Notes: generated by a model from the sequence alone, not told the origin. A stretch of 64,000 nt of DNA from an uncultured Collinsella sp. (GCA_947507155.1 CANNOC010000001.1:122341-186340), one strand, 5' to 3'. Positions 7,791 through 17,042 are shown, counted from the first letter of the stretch. Numbers and translations: made by a program.

Positions 7791-7863
7791 AACTTCCGTA
7801 AATGTGATAACTGTCACGTTTTACCTAGGGTAAAATGTGGGAAATATCACGTTTACGGAAGTT
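7791..7863 (+). promoter_or_regulatory. nested palindromes in the promoter region of the DUF4143 ATPase
   Basis: The outer inverted repeat AACTTCCGTAAA-TGTGATA (7791-7809) pairs with TATCACGTTTACGGAAGTT (7845-7863) with one unpaired base. Inside it lies a second palindrome, TTTTACC-TAG-GGTAAAA (about 7819-7835). The right outer arm ends 20 bases before the ATG of the ATPase gene. The arrangement suggests an operator bound by one or two regulators, or a folded leader. No regulator is encoded next to it. Confidence 0.6.
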
Positions 7864-7883
7864 TCTTTGCGGGAGGTTCGGTC

Positions 7884-9248
7884 ATGCAGCGAGATATCAT
7901 TGCCAAGCTTAACGCTTGGAAAGCGTCAGAATATCGTAAGCCGCTTATCCTTAAGGGGGCGCGCCAGGTTGGAAAGACGTGGGCGCTTAAGGAGTTCGGC
8001 CGAACCTCGTACCTCAATTTTGTGTATCTGACGCTCGAGGAGCCGTCGCCTGGGGTACAGAGCGAGTACGCTCAGTTTTTCGAAGGTACGCGCGATCCTC
8101 GACGGATCATCTCAAATCTTTCCCTGGCACTTGGACAGCCTATCGATCCCGGCGAAACGCTGCTTATTATTGATGAGATCCAGGATTGTCCTTCTGCAGT
8201 CGGCGCCCTTAAATACTTCTGTGACGAGGCCCCCGAGTATCACGTCGCATGCGCAGGGTCTTTGTTGGGCGTTCGCTTGACCCGTGAGACCAGCGCTTTT
8301 CCGGTGGGAAAGGTCGAGTTCATGGAGATGCGCCCCATGAGCTTTTCCGAGTTTCTGAAAGCCGAGGGCGCTGCAAACTACGACGAATACCTTGGCGGCC
8401 TGGATCAGATCGAGACAGTGCCCGATTTCTTCCATGTCCGTCTCGTCGAGCATCTTCGTCGTTATTTTGCATGCGGCGGCATGCCAGAGGCTCTTGGCCG
8501 GTGGGCGGAGACGGGCGATATCGTTCAGGTCGATAAGGTGTTGTCTGATCTCTTGGATTCCTACGAGCGCGATTTTGCCAAGCATGGTGGCCGTGCGCAG
8601 TTCGCCAAGCTTTCGCAAATATGGAACTCGATTCCAGCTCAGTTGGCGCGCGAGAACAAAAAGTTCGTTTGGGGTGCGGTGCGCGAGGGGGCTCGTGCTC
8701 GAGAATACGAGGATGCTCTGGAATGGCTTGCCGATGCTGGGCTCATCACGGCGGTTCGCCTTAATGCTGCCGGTGGTGTGCCGCTCTCTGCGTACGATGA
8801 CCTCAAGGCATTTAAAGTCTACTGTCTTGATGTCGGCTTGCTGCGCCGCATGGCAAGGCTGGATGCGTCCGCTTTTGCCATCTCGGATGCGCTATTTTCG
8901 GAGTTCAAAGGTTCGTTCGCCGAGAACTATGTGCTTCAGGCATTACTTCCACAGTTAGATGCTGCTCCGCGTTACTGGACAAACGAGAAGCCGAAGCACG
9001 AAGTCGATTTTTTGATTCAAGTCGGAAACGAAATCGTTCCCGTCGAGGTCAAATCGGGAGAGGTCGTTCACTCCAAGAGCCTTAAGTACTATGCCGACAA
9101 GCATGCGGAGACGACTCCATTGAGGGTCCGCTACTCACTTAAGAACCTAAAGCTCGACGACGGGGTGCTCAACATTCCGTTGTATTTGGCTGATCGATCT
9201 GTCCCTCTTATCAAAAAGGCGCTTGATTGTGCGCATCTTGACGTTTAG
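7884..9248 (+). CDS. AAA family ATPase with DUF4143 domain
   Basis: A 454-residue protein. The Walker A motif GARQVGKT (residues 25-32) and Walker B LLIIDEIQD (about 93-101) define an AAA_14 domain. The second half has the DUF4143 pattern, ending near residue 370 with HEVDFLIQVGNEIVPVEVKSG-type residues, a D...E-x-K arrangement like PD-(D/E)XK nucleases. Such proteins are widespread in gut bacteria, often single and mobile; their role is not established, and a link to DNA processing or defence is only suspected. GGGAGG before ATG 7884 supports the start. It is monocistronic and its promoter region carries nested palindromes. Confidence 0.85.
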   Translation: MQRDIIAKLNAWKASEYRKPLILKGARQVGKTWALKEFGRTSYLNFVYLTLEEPSPGVQSEYAQFFEGTRDPRRIISNLSLALGQPIDPGETLLIIDEIQDCPSAVGALKYFCDEAPEYHVACAGSLLGVRLTRETSAFPVGKVEFMEMRPMSFSEFLKAEGAANYDEYLGGLDQIETVPDFFHVRLVEHLRRYFACGGMPEALGRWAETGDIVQVDKVLSDLLDSYERDFAKHGGRAQFAKLSQIWNSIPAQLARENKKFVWGAVREGARAREYEDALEWLADAGLITAVRLNAAGGVPLSAYDDLKAFKVYCLDVGLLRRMARLDASAFAISDALFSEFKGSFAENYVLQALLPQLDAAPRYWTNEKPKHEVDFLIQVGNEIVPVEVKSGEVVHSKSLKYYADKHAETTPLRVRYSLKNLKLDDGVLNIPLYLADRSVPLIKKALDCAHLDV

Positions 9249-9312
9249 ATCCTGGGTGAGCTGACGGGCGGTGGCTAATTAATCGCTCCGTTACGGCCAG
9301 GGAGCTTGGGCC

Positions 9313-10317
9313 TTAGCGATGCTTGCTTCGCCAAGCGGTGGGGGTGGTGCCGGTGTATTGTTTGAAGGCTTGGGTGAAGGCAGCCTGCTGAGGGTAGCCT
9401 AGACGCTCTGCCACCTGCGCTATCGTGAGCGCGCTATCTGCCAAAAGGTCCTGCGCCCGCTCCATGCGGCGCCTTCGTATGTAGGCGCCCAGGGACTCGC
9501 CGGTTTGGGCCTTAAAGGTGGCGCATAGTTTGGAGCGGCTTGTGTAGAGCCTTTCGGCCACCTCGTTGATACCCACACGTCTGCCTTTGTCGAGCGCGCG
9601 CTCAATCATTGCCGTTGCTTCTTCGGCAATGGTTATGCTGACGCGTGTGTCTGCCGCCTGCCGCGCCTGCTTGTGGGCCGCGCGCGAACAGGCGAGCTCC
9701 GCGACCATGGTCTCCACGATGCCCTGCATATAGACGCGTCCGCCTACGGTGCGGGCGCGGTCCTCGTTAATCCGGCGCAGCGTGTGGCAGATGGCAGACG
9801 TCGCTTCCTCGTGCCATGATTCGGCAAACGCCTCAAAGATTCCCGCGAACTCGGTGGGATAGCGGTGCTCCAGTTCGTCAAAATATCCAGGCAAAAAGAG
9901 CACCGAGCGCGAGTGATAAAGCTCCCCCGCAAACAGCGGGCTTAATTCCTCGCCACAGCTATCTTGGATAAAGCTGCAAACGGCATTGTTTGGCCACGCT
10001 CCATGCAATGGTTTGAGGTTCGCGGGCGTTATGCCAGCCTCGGGCATGCATGTAAGTGTGGGCGCGCTGACTTCGCTCACGCAGGCGTATGGCTCGGGTG
10101 TGTATTCGGCCAGGTACATATCGTGCGTCGGGGTGATGAAATGCTCCATGACGATGCAGGCAGGGGAGAGAGGCATGATCCATGCGCGGCCGTGCGCCCG
10201 GTCGTTTGCCACCTCGCCGGTAAAGACGGCGCCCTTGCCGGTAAGCTTCAGGCCAAACTGCTCAAATTGCGGTGCGTAGAGCTCGGTTATGTCGGTCGCT
10301 GCCCGCCGTATTTGCAA
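9313..10317 (-). CDS. AraC family transcriptional regulator
   Basis: A 334-residue regulator. The last 90 residues hold the two helix-turn-helix units of the AraC/XylS family (VAERLYTSRSKLCATFK, then TIAQVAERLGYPQQAAFTQA). The N-terminal 230 residues match no ligand domain I can name. Translation probably starts at a TTG at 10317, preceded by GGAAAGGA. It is divergent from two ABC transporter genes, and the family commonly controls adjacent transport operons. YbtA-like regulators of siderophore uptake ABC pairs have this layout, so iron or siderophore control is a reasonable guess but not shown. Confidence 0.85.
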   Translation of the reverse strand: MQIRRAATDITELYAPQFEQFGLKLTGKGAVFTGEVANDRAHGRAWIMPLSPACIVMEHFITPTHDMYLAEYTPEPYACVSEVSAPTLTCMPEAGITPANLKPLHGAWPNNAVCSFIQDSCGEELSPLFAGELYHSRSVLFLPGYFDELEHRYPTEFAGIFEAFAESWHEEATSAICHTLRRINEDRARTVGGRVYMQGIVETMVAELACSRAAHKQARQAADTRVSITIAEEATAMIERALDKGRRVGINEVAERLYTSRSKLCATFKAQTGESLGAYIRRRRMERAQDLLADSALTIAQVAERLGYPQQAAFTQAFKQYTGTTPTAWRSKHR

Positions 10318-10431
10318 AAGCGTTCCTTTCCTTTGCAGAAACGTCCACGCCTGGCTTGATTGTGAGCCATGGCTAACACAGCAATGATAAGTTCATTACG
10401 GTTAACTCTCAAGCCGTTAGAAAGGAATCTC

Positions 10432-12258
10432 ATGGCAAAGGAATCAAAAAGGGAAGGTGGAGGAATCGGCGAGCTGCTCGCGTATGCCGGCGACCGCAAA
10501 TTCCTAACGTATTTGGGCATGGCGCTCTCGGCGCTCTCGCAGCTGCTGAGCTTTGGCCCGTACGTGTGCATTTGGCTTGTCGCGCGCGATCTGATTGCCG
10601 TGGCGCCCAACTGGAGCGAAGCCACTAACATTGCGATGTACGGTTGGTGGGCCGTGGGGTTTGCGCTGGCAAGCATCGTAGCTTATTTCGTGGGGCTCAT
10701 GTGCACGCACCTGTCTGCGTTTCGCTGTGCGTCCAATATCCGCAAGACTACGAGCGAGCACCTGCTTAAGCTGCCGCTTGGCTACTTTGACACGCACGCC
10801 ACCGGTGAGCTGCGCCGTATTGTAGACGGATGCGCCGCCTCCACCGAGACTTTGCTCGCACACATGCTGCCCGATATCGCGGGCGCCGCCGCCATGGTCG
10901 CGGGCTTGCTCGTGCTGCTTTTCGCGCTCGATTGGCGTTTGGGGGCGGCATGCCTTATCTCGGTCGTCGTTTCGTTTGGCGCCATGGCCGCCATGATGGG
11001 CGGCAAGGGCGGCGAGTTCATGAAGGCCTACATGGGAGCGCTGGTCAAGATGAACAAGACCGGCACCGAATACGTACGCGGCATCCCCGTGGTCAAGGTG
11101 TTTCAGCAGACGGTCTACTCCTTTAAGGCCTTCCACGATGCGATCGCCGAATACGCCGACATGGCGCAAAACTATGCGGGCACGTTCTGTCGAGGTCCGC
11201 AGGTACTCAACCTTACCGCGCTCAATGGTCTTGTGACATTCCTGTTGCCCGTGGCGTTGCTGTTGGCGCCGGGCGAGACGGACTTCGCGCGTTTTATGAC
11301 CAACTTCACGTTTTACGCGATATTTTCGGCCGTGGTACCGACGGCCATGACCAAGCTCATGTTTGTGGGCGAGGCCTCTCAGATGAGTGCCGATTCGCTG
11401 GCTCGTATTCGAAGCGTCATGGATTCCAAGCAGCTCTCCGTGCCCGCCCAACCCAAGCACCCTGCCGGCAGCGACGTGCGATTTGAGGACGTGAGCTTTA
11501 CGTACGAGGGTGCCGAAGCACCTGCCGTTAGCCATGTGAGTTTCAGCGTTCCCGCTGGTAGCACCCTCGCCCTGGTGGGTCCCTCGGGTGGCGGTAAGTC
11601 AACCTGCGCAAGCCTGATCCCGCGTTTTTGGGATGTCTCCTCGGGTCGAGTGCTCGTAGGCGGTGTGGACGTTCGCGATATGGATCCGCACGAGCTTATG
11701 GACCAGGTTGCCTTCGTGTTCCAGACCAACCAGCTGTTCCGGCAAACACTTGCCGATAACGTGCGCGCCTCCAAGCCTACGGCCACTGACGACGAAGTGC
11801 GTGCGGCCCTCTCCGCAGCTCAGTGCGACGACATTGTGGCCAAGCTCCCGCAGGGCATCAATACCATGCTCGGCGCTGGCGGAGCATATCTTTCGGGCGG
11901 CGAGGTCCAGCGCGTGGCACTCGCCCGCGCGATCCTTAAAGACGCGCCTATCGTGGTGCTCGATGAGGCCACGGCGTTTGCCGATCCCGAGAACGAGGCG
12001 CTCATCCAGCGCGCCTTTAGCAAGCTGGCGGCGGGTCGCACGGTCATTATGATTGCGCACCGGCTTTCAACCGTGGTGGGCGCAGACCAAATCGTGGTGC
12101 TCAACCAGGGCAGCGTGCAGGAGTCGGGTACCCATGCCGAATTGCTGTCCCAAAATGGTCTGTATGCCAAGATGTGGGCCGAATACGAACAGGCCGCGAG
12201 CTGGAAAATCACTGCAGCGACCGCGGATGCCGCCGTCACGAAGGGAGGCGAGGCCTAA
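10432..12258 (+). CDS. ABC transporter, fused permease and ATPase (first half of pair)
   Basis: A 608-residue exporter-fold half-transporter: about six transmembrane helices in residues 20-300, then an ATPase domain with Walker A GPSGGGKST (about 382), signature YLSGGEVQR (about 487) and Walker B VLDEATAFADPE (about 510). The DEATAFADPE form is familiar from YbtP/IrtA-like siderophore importers, which use the exporter fold. ATG 10432 is chosen over the upstream ATG 10369 because AAAGGA lies at 10421-10426. It forms an operon with the next gene, whose ATG follows the stop directly, and is divergent from the AraC gene. Confidence 0.9.
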   Translation: MAKESKREGGGIGELLAYAGDRKFLTYLGMALSALSQLLSFGPYVCIWLVARDLIAVAPNWSEATNIAMYGWWAVGFALASIVAYFVGLMCTHLSAFRCASNIRKTTSEHLLKLPLGYFDTHATGELRRIVDGCAASTETLLAHMLPDIAGAAAMVAGLLVLLFALDWRLGAACLISVVVSFGAMAAMMGGKGGEFMKAYMGALVKMNKTGTEYVRGIPVVKVFQQTVYSFKAFHDAIAEYADMAQNYAGTFCRGPQVLNLTALNGLVTFLLPVALLLAPGETDFARFMTNFTFYAIFSAVVPTAMTKLMFVGEASQMSADSLARIRSVMDSKQLSVPAQPKHPAGSDVRFEDVSFTYEGAEAPAVSHVSFSVPAGSTLALVGPSGGGKSTCASLIPRFWDVSSGRVLVGGVDVRDMDPHELMDQVAFVFQTNQLFRQTLADNVRASKPTATDDEVRAALSAAQCDDIVAKLPQGINTMLGAGGAYLSGGEVQRVALARAILKDAPIVVLDEATAFADPENEALIQRAFSKLAAGRTVIMIAHRLSTVVGADQIVVLNQGSVQESGTHAELLSQNGLYAKMWAEYEQAASWKITAATADAAVTKGGEA

Positions 12259-14016
12259 ATGTTCGCCTCATTCCAAAAGAAGTATTTCCTATCCGATAAA
12301 GGCGTCGCCGGCGTAAAACGCGGCATTTTCTGGACCACGCTCACCAATCTCATTACCATGGCCGGCATGGGCTTTTTATTCCTGGTTATGGCTGGCTTTG
12401 TCGAGCATCTCGCCAGCGGGGCTGACCTGCCGGATGCCCTGCCGATCGTGGGTGGCCTCCTGGTCTTTTTCGTGTTGCTCTTTGCCTCTAACTGGCAGCA
12501 GTATTACTACACCTACTGCATCTTTTACGAGGAGTGCGGCAAGCAGCGCATGGAGATCGCCGAGCGCTTGCGCAAACTGCCGCTGTCGTTTTTTGGTCGT
12601 CGTGATCTGGCCGATTTAACCGAGACCATCATGGGCGACGTCCAGGCCATGGAGCACGCCTACAGCCACGTGCTGGGAGAGCTTTGGGGTGCCATCATCG
12701 CAAGCGCCATTGTGTTCGTGGCGTCGCTGTTCTTTTGCTGGCAGCTGGCGATCGCGGCGTTTTGGAGCGTTCCCGTGGCCTTTGCCGTGCTGTATCTAAC
12801 ACGCGGCCCCATGGCCCCGGTGTTCGATCGCGTACGCGCCGAGAAGGTCAAGGTTACCGAGGCTATTCAAGAGACGCTCGACTGCGTTCGCGAGATCCGC
12901 GCCACCAACCAGGAGGCCCATTATCTTGAGGGGCTCAACGCCGTGATCGATGCCGAGGAGCATGAGACCACCAAGGGCGAGCTCGCTAACGGGCTTTTGG
13001 TCAACTCCGCCTTTGCTATCCTGCGTCTGGGCATTGCCACCACGCTGGTTACGGGCGCCGCGATGGTCGCCTCCGGGCAGGTCGACTTTTTGGTGATGTT
13101 TGCCTTCCTGCTTATGGTGAGCCGTATCTATGCGCCCTTTGACCAGGCGTTAATGTTAATGGCCGAGCTGTTTGCCGCCGAGTCGTCTGCCAAGCGCATG
13201 CGTTCCATCATGGAAGAGCCTGTGGCGCGGGGCAGCGAGATATTTGAGCCCGTGGGCCATGATGTGGTGTTCGATCACGTGGCATTTGGATATGGTGCGG
13301 GCGAGGACGGCCGCGCCGGCGAGAAAGTTCTTACCGATGTGAGCTTTACTGCCAAGGAGGGCGAGGTCACGGCACTGGTCGGTCCTTCGGGCTCTGGCAA
13401 GTCTACGGTGAGCCGCCTGGCCGCGCGCTTTTGGGATGCCACTGCGGGCAAGGTTACCGTGGGCGGTGTGGATGTTGCGAGCGTCGATCCCGAGGTGCTC
13501 CTGCGCGACTACGCCATTGTGTTCCAAGACGTGCTGCTCTTTGACGACACAGTGATGGGAAACATCCGCCTTGGCCGCCGCGACGCCACCGACGAGGAGG
13601 TCTTGGCCGCCGCACATGCCGCCAACTGCGATGAGTTCGTGAACCGCATGCCGCAGGGCTATGACACCATGATCGGCGAGAACGGCTCCAAGCTGTCTGG
13701 CGGCGAGCGCCAGCGCATCTCCATCGCTCGTGCGCTGCTTAAGGACGCCCCCATCGTTCTTTTGGACGAGGCCACGGCGAGCCTGGACGTCGAGAACGAG
13801 ACCGTGGTTCAGCAGGCGCTTTCCCGCCTGCTCGCGGGCAAGACGGTTATCGTTATTGCCCACCGTATGCGTACGGTGGAAAATGCCGACAAAATCGTTG
13901 TACTCAAGGATGGTGTGGTTGCCGAGCAGGGCGCTCCGGCGCAGCTCAAGGCAGCAGGTGGAGAATTCGCTCGCATGGTTGCGCTGCAAAAGGAGGCGGC
14001 GGACTGGCAGCTGTAG
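12259..14016 (+). CDS. ABC transporter, fused permease and ATPase (second half of pair)
   Basis: A 585-residue exporter-fold half-transporter. The membrane region covers residues 20-300. The ATPase domain has Walker A GPSGSGKST (about 374), signature KLSGGERQR (about 480) and Walker B LLDEATASLD (about 503). It very likely forms a heterodimer with the product of 10432-12258; the genes abut (TAA then ATG). Gene pair plus AraC regulator suggests import of an iron chelate, though drug or peptide export cannot be ruled out. A dispersed palindrome lies four bases after the stop codon. Confidence 0.9.
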   Translation: MFASFQKKYFLSDKGVAGVKRGIFWTTLTNLITMAGMGFLFLVMAGFVEHLASGADLPDALPIVGGLLVFFVLLFASNWQQYYYTYCIFYEECGKQRMEIAERLRKLPLSFFGRRDLADLTETIMGDVQAMEHAYSHVLGELWGAIIASAIVFVASLFFCWQLAIAAFWSVPVAFAVLYLTRGPMAPVFDRVRAEKVKVTEAIQETLDCVREIRATNQEAHYLEGLNAVIDAEEHETTKGELANGLLVNSAFAILRLGIATTLVTGAAMVASGQVDFLVMFAFLLMVSRIYAPFDQALMLMAELFAAESSAKRMRSIMEEPVARGSEIFEPVGHDVVFDHVAFGYGAGEDGRAGEKVLTDVSFTAKEGEVTALVGPSGSGKSTVSRLAARFWDATAGKVTVGGVDVASVDPEVLLRDYAIVFQDVLLFDDTVMGNIRLGRRDATDEEVLAAAHAANCDEFVNRMPQGYDTMIGENGSKLSGGERQRISIARALLKDAPIVLLDEATASLDVENETVVQQALSRLLAGKTVIVIAHRMRTVENADKIVVLKDGVVAEQGAPAQLKAAGGEFARMVALQKEAADWQL

Positions 14017-14020
14017 GACT

Positions 14021-14050
14021 GTGACAAAGGGGCAGTCCCTTTGTCACATT
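14021..14050. repeat. small dispersed palindrome, GTGACAAAGGG type
   Basis: Second copy of the palindrome at 7723-7752: arms GTGACAAAGGG / CCCTTTGTCAC around GCAGT, followed by ATT. It starts right after the second ABC gene and may also act in transcript ending. Confidence 0.75.
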
Positions 14051-14087
14051 GAGTTCACCCCCATAGTTTCCAAAAAGTTAACCATTG

Positions 14088-14119
14088 TTGAACTTAATAG
14101 TTAGATAAACTAAACTATT
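14088..14119 (+). promoter_or_regulatory. promoter and operator of the metal ATPase operon
   Basis: TTGAAC (14088-14093) and TAAACT (14111-14116) with a 17-base spacer form a good promoter. The spacer and -10 box lie inside an inverted repeat AATAGTTAG-ATAAA-CTAAACTATT (14096-14119). A repressor bound here would block RNA polymerase. The TTAG...CTAA flavour is reminiscent of DtxR/MntR boxes, but the match is loose. Confidence 0.6.
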
Positions 14120-14203
14120 TTCCAAAAGTGCGCTCGAGCAAACTTGTTTACTCGGGTGCTGAGGCACCGTGCCGCGTCCAATGCGGCAAAAGGGAGAAGC
14201 AAC

Positions 14204-14449
14204 ATGAAGAAGTCGACGTTTAACACCCTGCTTGTCGGTGGCGGTTTTCTGCTTGGTACGGCCGGCATCAAGCTGCTCACCAGCGCTCCGGTCAAGAATG
14301 CCTGCGTGCAGGGTATCGCGTGCGGCATGCGCATCAAGAACGGCTACCAGGACATGGTCGAGCAGGCCAAGGCTAATGTCGACGACATGGTTGCCGAGGC
14401 TGCCTACATCACCCAGAGCGAGGCCGCTGCTGACGAGGCAGCCGAGTAG
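14204..14449 (+). CDS. DUF6110-like small membrane protein
   Basis: An 81-residue protein that starts at ATG 14204 after AGGGAG; the longer frame from 14144 lacks a ribosome site. It begins KKSTFNTLLVGGGFLLGTAG, a hydrophobic segment, followed by an amphipathic helical region and an acidic, alanine-rich end. Small proteins of this type (DUF6110, as I recall) are commonly encoded just before P1B ATPases in Clostridia and Coriobacteriia. It shares the operon with the ATPase 18 bases downstream. A chaperone-like or membrane-partner role is suspected but unproven. Confidence 0.65.
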   Translation: MKKSTFNTLLVGGGFLLGTAGIKLLTSAPVKNACVQGIACGMRIKNGYQDMVEQAKANVDDMVAEAAYITQSEAAADEAAE

Positions 14450-14467
14450 CGCTCCCAGGCACAAACT

Positions 14468-16543
14468 ATGAGATTCTCGATTATTAGCGAGATCCCCGGC
14501 AGGACCCGTCTTCAATTGGCGGGTCCTGTGCCAGAGAGCGATCTCGATGCACTTCTTAAGCTCAGCGGCGATATCGACGGCGTGCACAAGGTGCGCGTGT
14601 ATGGCCGCATTGGCCAGATGGCGCTCGAATATGACGAGCGGTGTCGTGCGGGCGTGCTCGACGCCTTGGGTGCGTTCGATGCCCAGGCCATTGCCGACGC
14701 AAAGTCGGGCTACGTGATGCAACTCGAGCCGCGCAAGCACAAGCTCGTCATGGATCTTGCCACACTTATCGGCGCCCACTACGCGCGTCGCTGGTTCTTG
14801 CCGACGCCTCTGCGTGCGGTGTTTGTCGTGGCCGGTTACATGGCATTTTTGCGCGCTGCCCTTCATGAGCTGGCGCAGCCGCGCCTGACCGTTCCTGTGC
14901 TCGACGCTTCGGCCATCGGCATTTCGTTCGTCAAGCGTGATGTCGACACCGCGGGGCAGACGATGTTCCTGCTCAACGTGGGCGAGCTGCTCGAGGACTA
15001 CACGCGCGCCATGAGCGAAAACGAGCTCATCAACTCGCTGCTCGATGTGCCCGACAAGGCGCAAAAGGTCGTCGGCGACACCGAGGTAAGCGTTGCCGCG
15101 ACCGAGCTCGAGCCTGGCGATCTGGTCGCCGTGCGCACCGGCATGTCCATCTGCATTGACGGTGTTGTCGAGCAGGGGAGCGCTATGGTCAACCAGGCGA
15201 CCCTGACCGGCGAGCCGCTTGCCGTCGAACGCAGCGTGGGCGACGACGTGTTCGCCGGTACCGTCGTGGAAGACGGCAGCATCTTGGTGCGCGTGCGCGC
15301 CAACACGGCTCAGACCAAGCTCCGCTCAATCGTCTCGCTCGTGCAGACGGCCGACTCGCTCAAGTCCGAGGGCCAGTCGCATATGGAGGACCTCGCCAAC
15401 AAGATCGTCCCGTGGAACTTCCTGCTCGCGGGCCTGGTCGCGCTTACCACGCGCAGCCTTATCAAGACCTCGGCGGCACTGATGGTCGACTACTCGTGCG
15501 CGCTCAAGCTCACGGGCTCCGTCGCCGTCATGACTGCCATGAGCGATGCTGCCAAGATGGGTGTTATGGTCAAGGGTGCTAAGTACTTTGAGTCGTTTGC
15601 CAAGGCCGACACCATTGTGTTTGATAAGACCGGCACGCTCACCGAAGCGCAGCCGCGTCTTGCCTGCGTGCTCACCACCGACGGCTGGAGTGAGGACGAG
15701 GTCCTGCGCCTTTCCGCTTGCTTGGAGGAGCATTTTCCGCATCCGGTGGCGCGCGCCGTGGTCAACGCCGCCCGCGAGCGCGGGCTCGAGCACCGCGAGC
15801 GCCATGCTGCCGTCGAGTACATCGTGGCACACGGCATCGCCTCGTCCATTGAGGAGCGTCGCGCCATCATCGGTTCCGCGCACTTTGTGTTTGAGGATGA
15901 GGGCGCGCAGCTCGAGTCTGACATTAAGGAGCGCATTGAGTCCCAGATGCAGGGCCTGTCGCCGCTGTATCTGGCGGTCGACGGCACCGTTGTGGGCGTG
16001 CTCGGTATCGAGGACCCGCTTAAGCCCGGGGTCCGCGAGGCCATCGCCGACCTGCACGCGTTGGGCGTCAAGCATGTCGTTATGCTTACGGGCGACTCCG
16101 AGCGCACGGCCGAGCGCATTGCTCGCGAGGCAGGTGTCGACGAGTTTAAGGCCGAGCTGCTGCCCGAGGACAAGTACGCCTATGTGGAGCGCATTAAGAG
16201 CGAGGGGCGCCATGTTGCCATGGTAGGCGACGGCGTCAACGATTCGCCGGCGCTCGGTTTGGCAGACGTGGGCTTGGCGATGGGCGGTGGAAGCGACATC
16301 GCCAAGGAGGTTGCCGATATCATCCTGACCGATACAGATCTGGCCGCAATCGTGCGCCTGCGCCGCATGAGCCAGGGGCTTATCGACCGTCTGACGAGTT
16401 CGTATTCCAAGGTGATGCTCACCAACTCGGCGCTCTTGGCACTGGGCATTACCGGCATGATCACTCCGCAGACGTCGTCACTGCTGCACAACGGCTCAAC
16501 GATCGCCTACAGCCTGGGCAACGCAAAGGCGTACCTGCGTTAG
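14468..16543 (+). CDS. P1B-type metal-translocating ATPase with non-canonical membrane motif
   Basis: A 691-residue P-type ATPase. It shows TGEPL (about 247), the phosphorylation site DKTGTLTE (about 385), the HP dipeptide of metal pumps in EEHFPHPVARA (about 425), and GDGVNDSPAL (about 586). The N-terminal 75 residues form a metal-binding-like fold (IPGRTRLQL) without a CxxC. The membrane motif that is normally CPC or SPC reads YSC (about residue 343), so both the first Cys and the Pro are replaced. A transition-metal efflux role is likely; the ion cannot be named. It shares a transcript with the DUF6110-like gene and ends at the terminator 16563-16609. Confidence 0.85.
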   Translation: MRFSIISEIPGRTRLQLAGPVPESDLDALLKLSGDIDGVHKVRVYGRIGQMALEYDERCRAGVLDALGAFDAQAIADAKSGYVMQLEPRKHKLVMDLATLIGAHYARRWFLPTPLRAVFVVAGYMAFLRAALHELAQPRLTVPVLDASAIGISFVKRDVDTAGQTMFLLNVGELLEDYTRAMSENELINSLLDVPDKAQKVVGDTEVSVAATELEPGDLVAVRTGMSICIDGVVEQGSAMVNQATLTGEPLAVERSVGDDVFAGTVVEDGSILVRVRANTAQTKLRSIVSLVQTADSLKSEGQSHMEDLANKIVPWNFLLAGLVALTTRSLIKTSAALMVDYSCALKLTGSVAVMTAMSDAAKMGVMVKGAKYFESFAKADTIVFDKTGTLTEAQPRLACVLTTDGWSEDEVLRLSACLEEHFPHPVARAVVNAARERGLEHRERHAAVEYIVAHGIASSIEERRAIIGSAHFVFEDEGAQLESDIKERIESQMQGLSPLYLAVDGTVVGVLGIEDPLKPGVREAIADLHALGVKHVVMLTGDSERTAERIAREAGVDEFKAELLPEDKYAYVERIKSEGRHVAMVGDGVNDSPALGLADVGLAMGGGSDIAKEVADIILTDTDLAAIVRLRRMSQGLIDRLTSSYSKVMLTNSALLALGITGMITPQTSSLLHNGSTIAYSLGNAKAYLR

Positions 16544-16562
16544 GGTTTTCGATTGAGCTTAT

Positions 16563-16609
16563 GGCCTGCATTCGGGCGGTACCGCAGCCGCCAGGGTGCA
16601 GGCCTTTTT
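16563..16609 (+). terminator. terminator between convergent genes
   Basis: Arms GGCCTGCA (16563-16570) and TGCAGGCC (16597-16604) enclose a GC-rich loop with an inner GGCGG / CCGCC pairing and are followed by TTTTT. It ends the metal ATPase transcript. Confidence 0.85.
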
Positions 16610-17042
16610 AGGCAAGTGCAGCTTTGATGGCGGGACTTTCTGCGAGCTGCTCGGCTGCCTTTTCGTCGGAGCTGGCGAGTGCTGCCAGGCTGCGGTAGAC
16701 CCACTCGTTGACCTGGGTGTTCTTGACGCCTGCGGTCTGCATAAGGGCGCCCACCTCGCGGATTGCTGCGAGCAGATCGGCTTTGGGACCCGCGAGCTCG
16801 ACCTCGATGCCGTGGTAGGCGGCCACGCCGCGGTTCTCACTCACGTGGTCGATAAAGCCCTCGACGGTCTCAAGCTGCTGGGCGAGAGCCGCATCATCGT
16901 CAGCGTCCAGCGCGACGAGTGCGTTCGATACCGTGAGGGCGGGATGTCCGCAGGGGACAAAGCCCTCGATGACATCCATAGCTTCGGTAATGGTTGAGCC
17001 CAGGCCTGCGAGGGCATTGACGAGTTGCTGCTTGGTATCCAT
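16608..17042 (-). CDS. hypothetical protein, alpha-helical
   Basis: A 144-residue soluble protein with no recognised family. It starts MDTKQQLVNALAGLGSTITE and is rich in Ala, Leu and Glu, suggesting an all-helical bundle. A ribosome site GAAAGGA precedes the ATG at 17042. It is transcribed toward the metal ATPase and is alone. One CGH and a few scattered acidic clusters are visible but no catalytic motif. Confidence 0.7.
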   Translation of the reverse strand: MDTKQQLVNALAGLGSTITEAMDVIEGFVPCGHPALTVSNALVALDADDDAALAQQLETVEGFIDHVSENRGVAAYHGIEVELAGPKADLLAAIREVGALMQTAGVKNTQVNEWVYRSLAALASSDEKAAEQLAESPAIKAALA

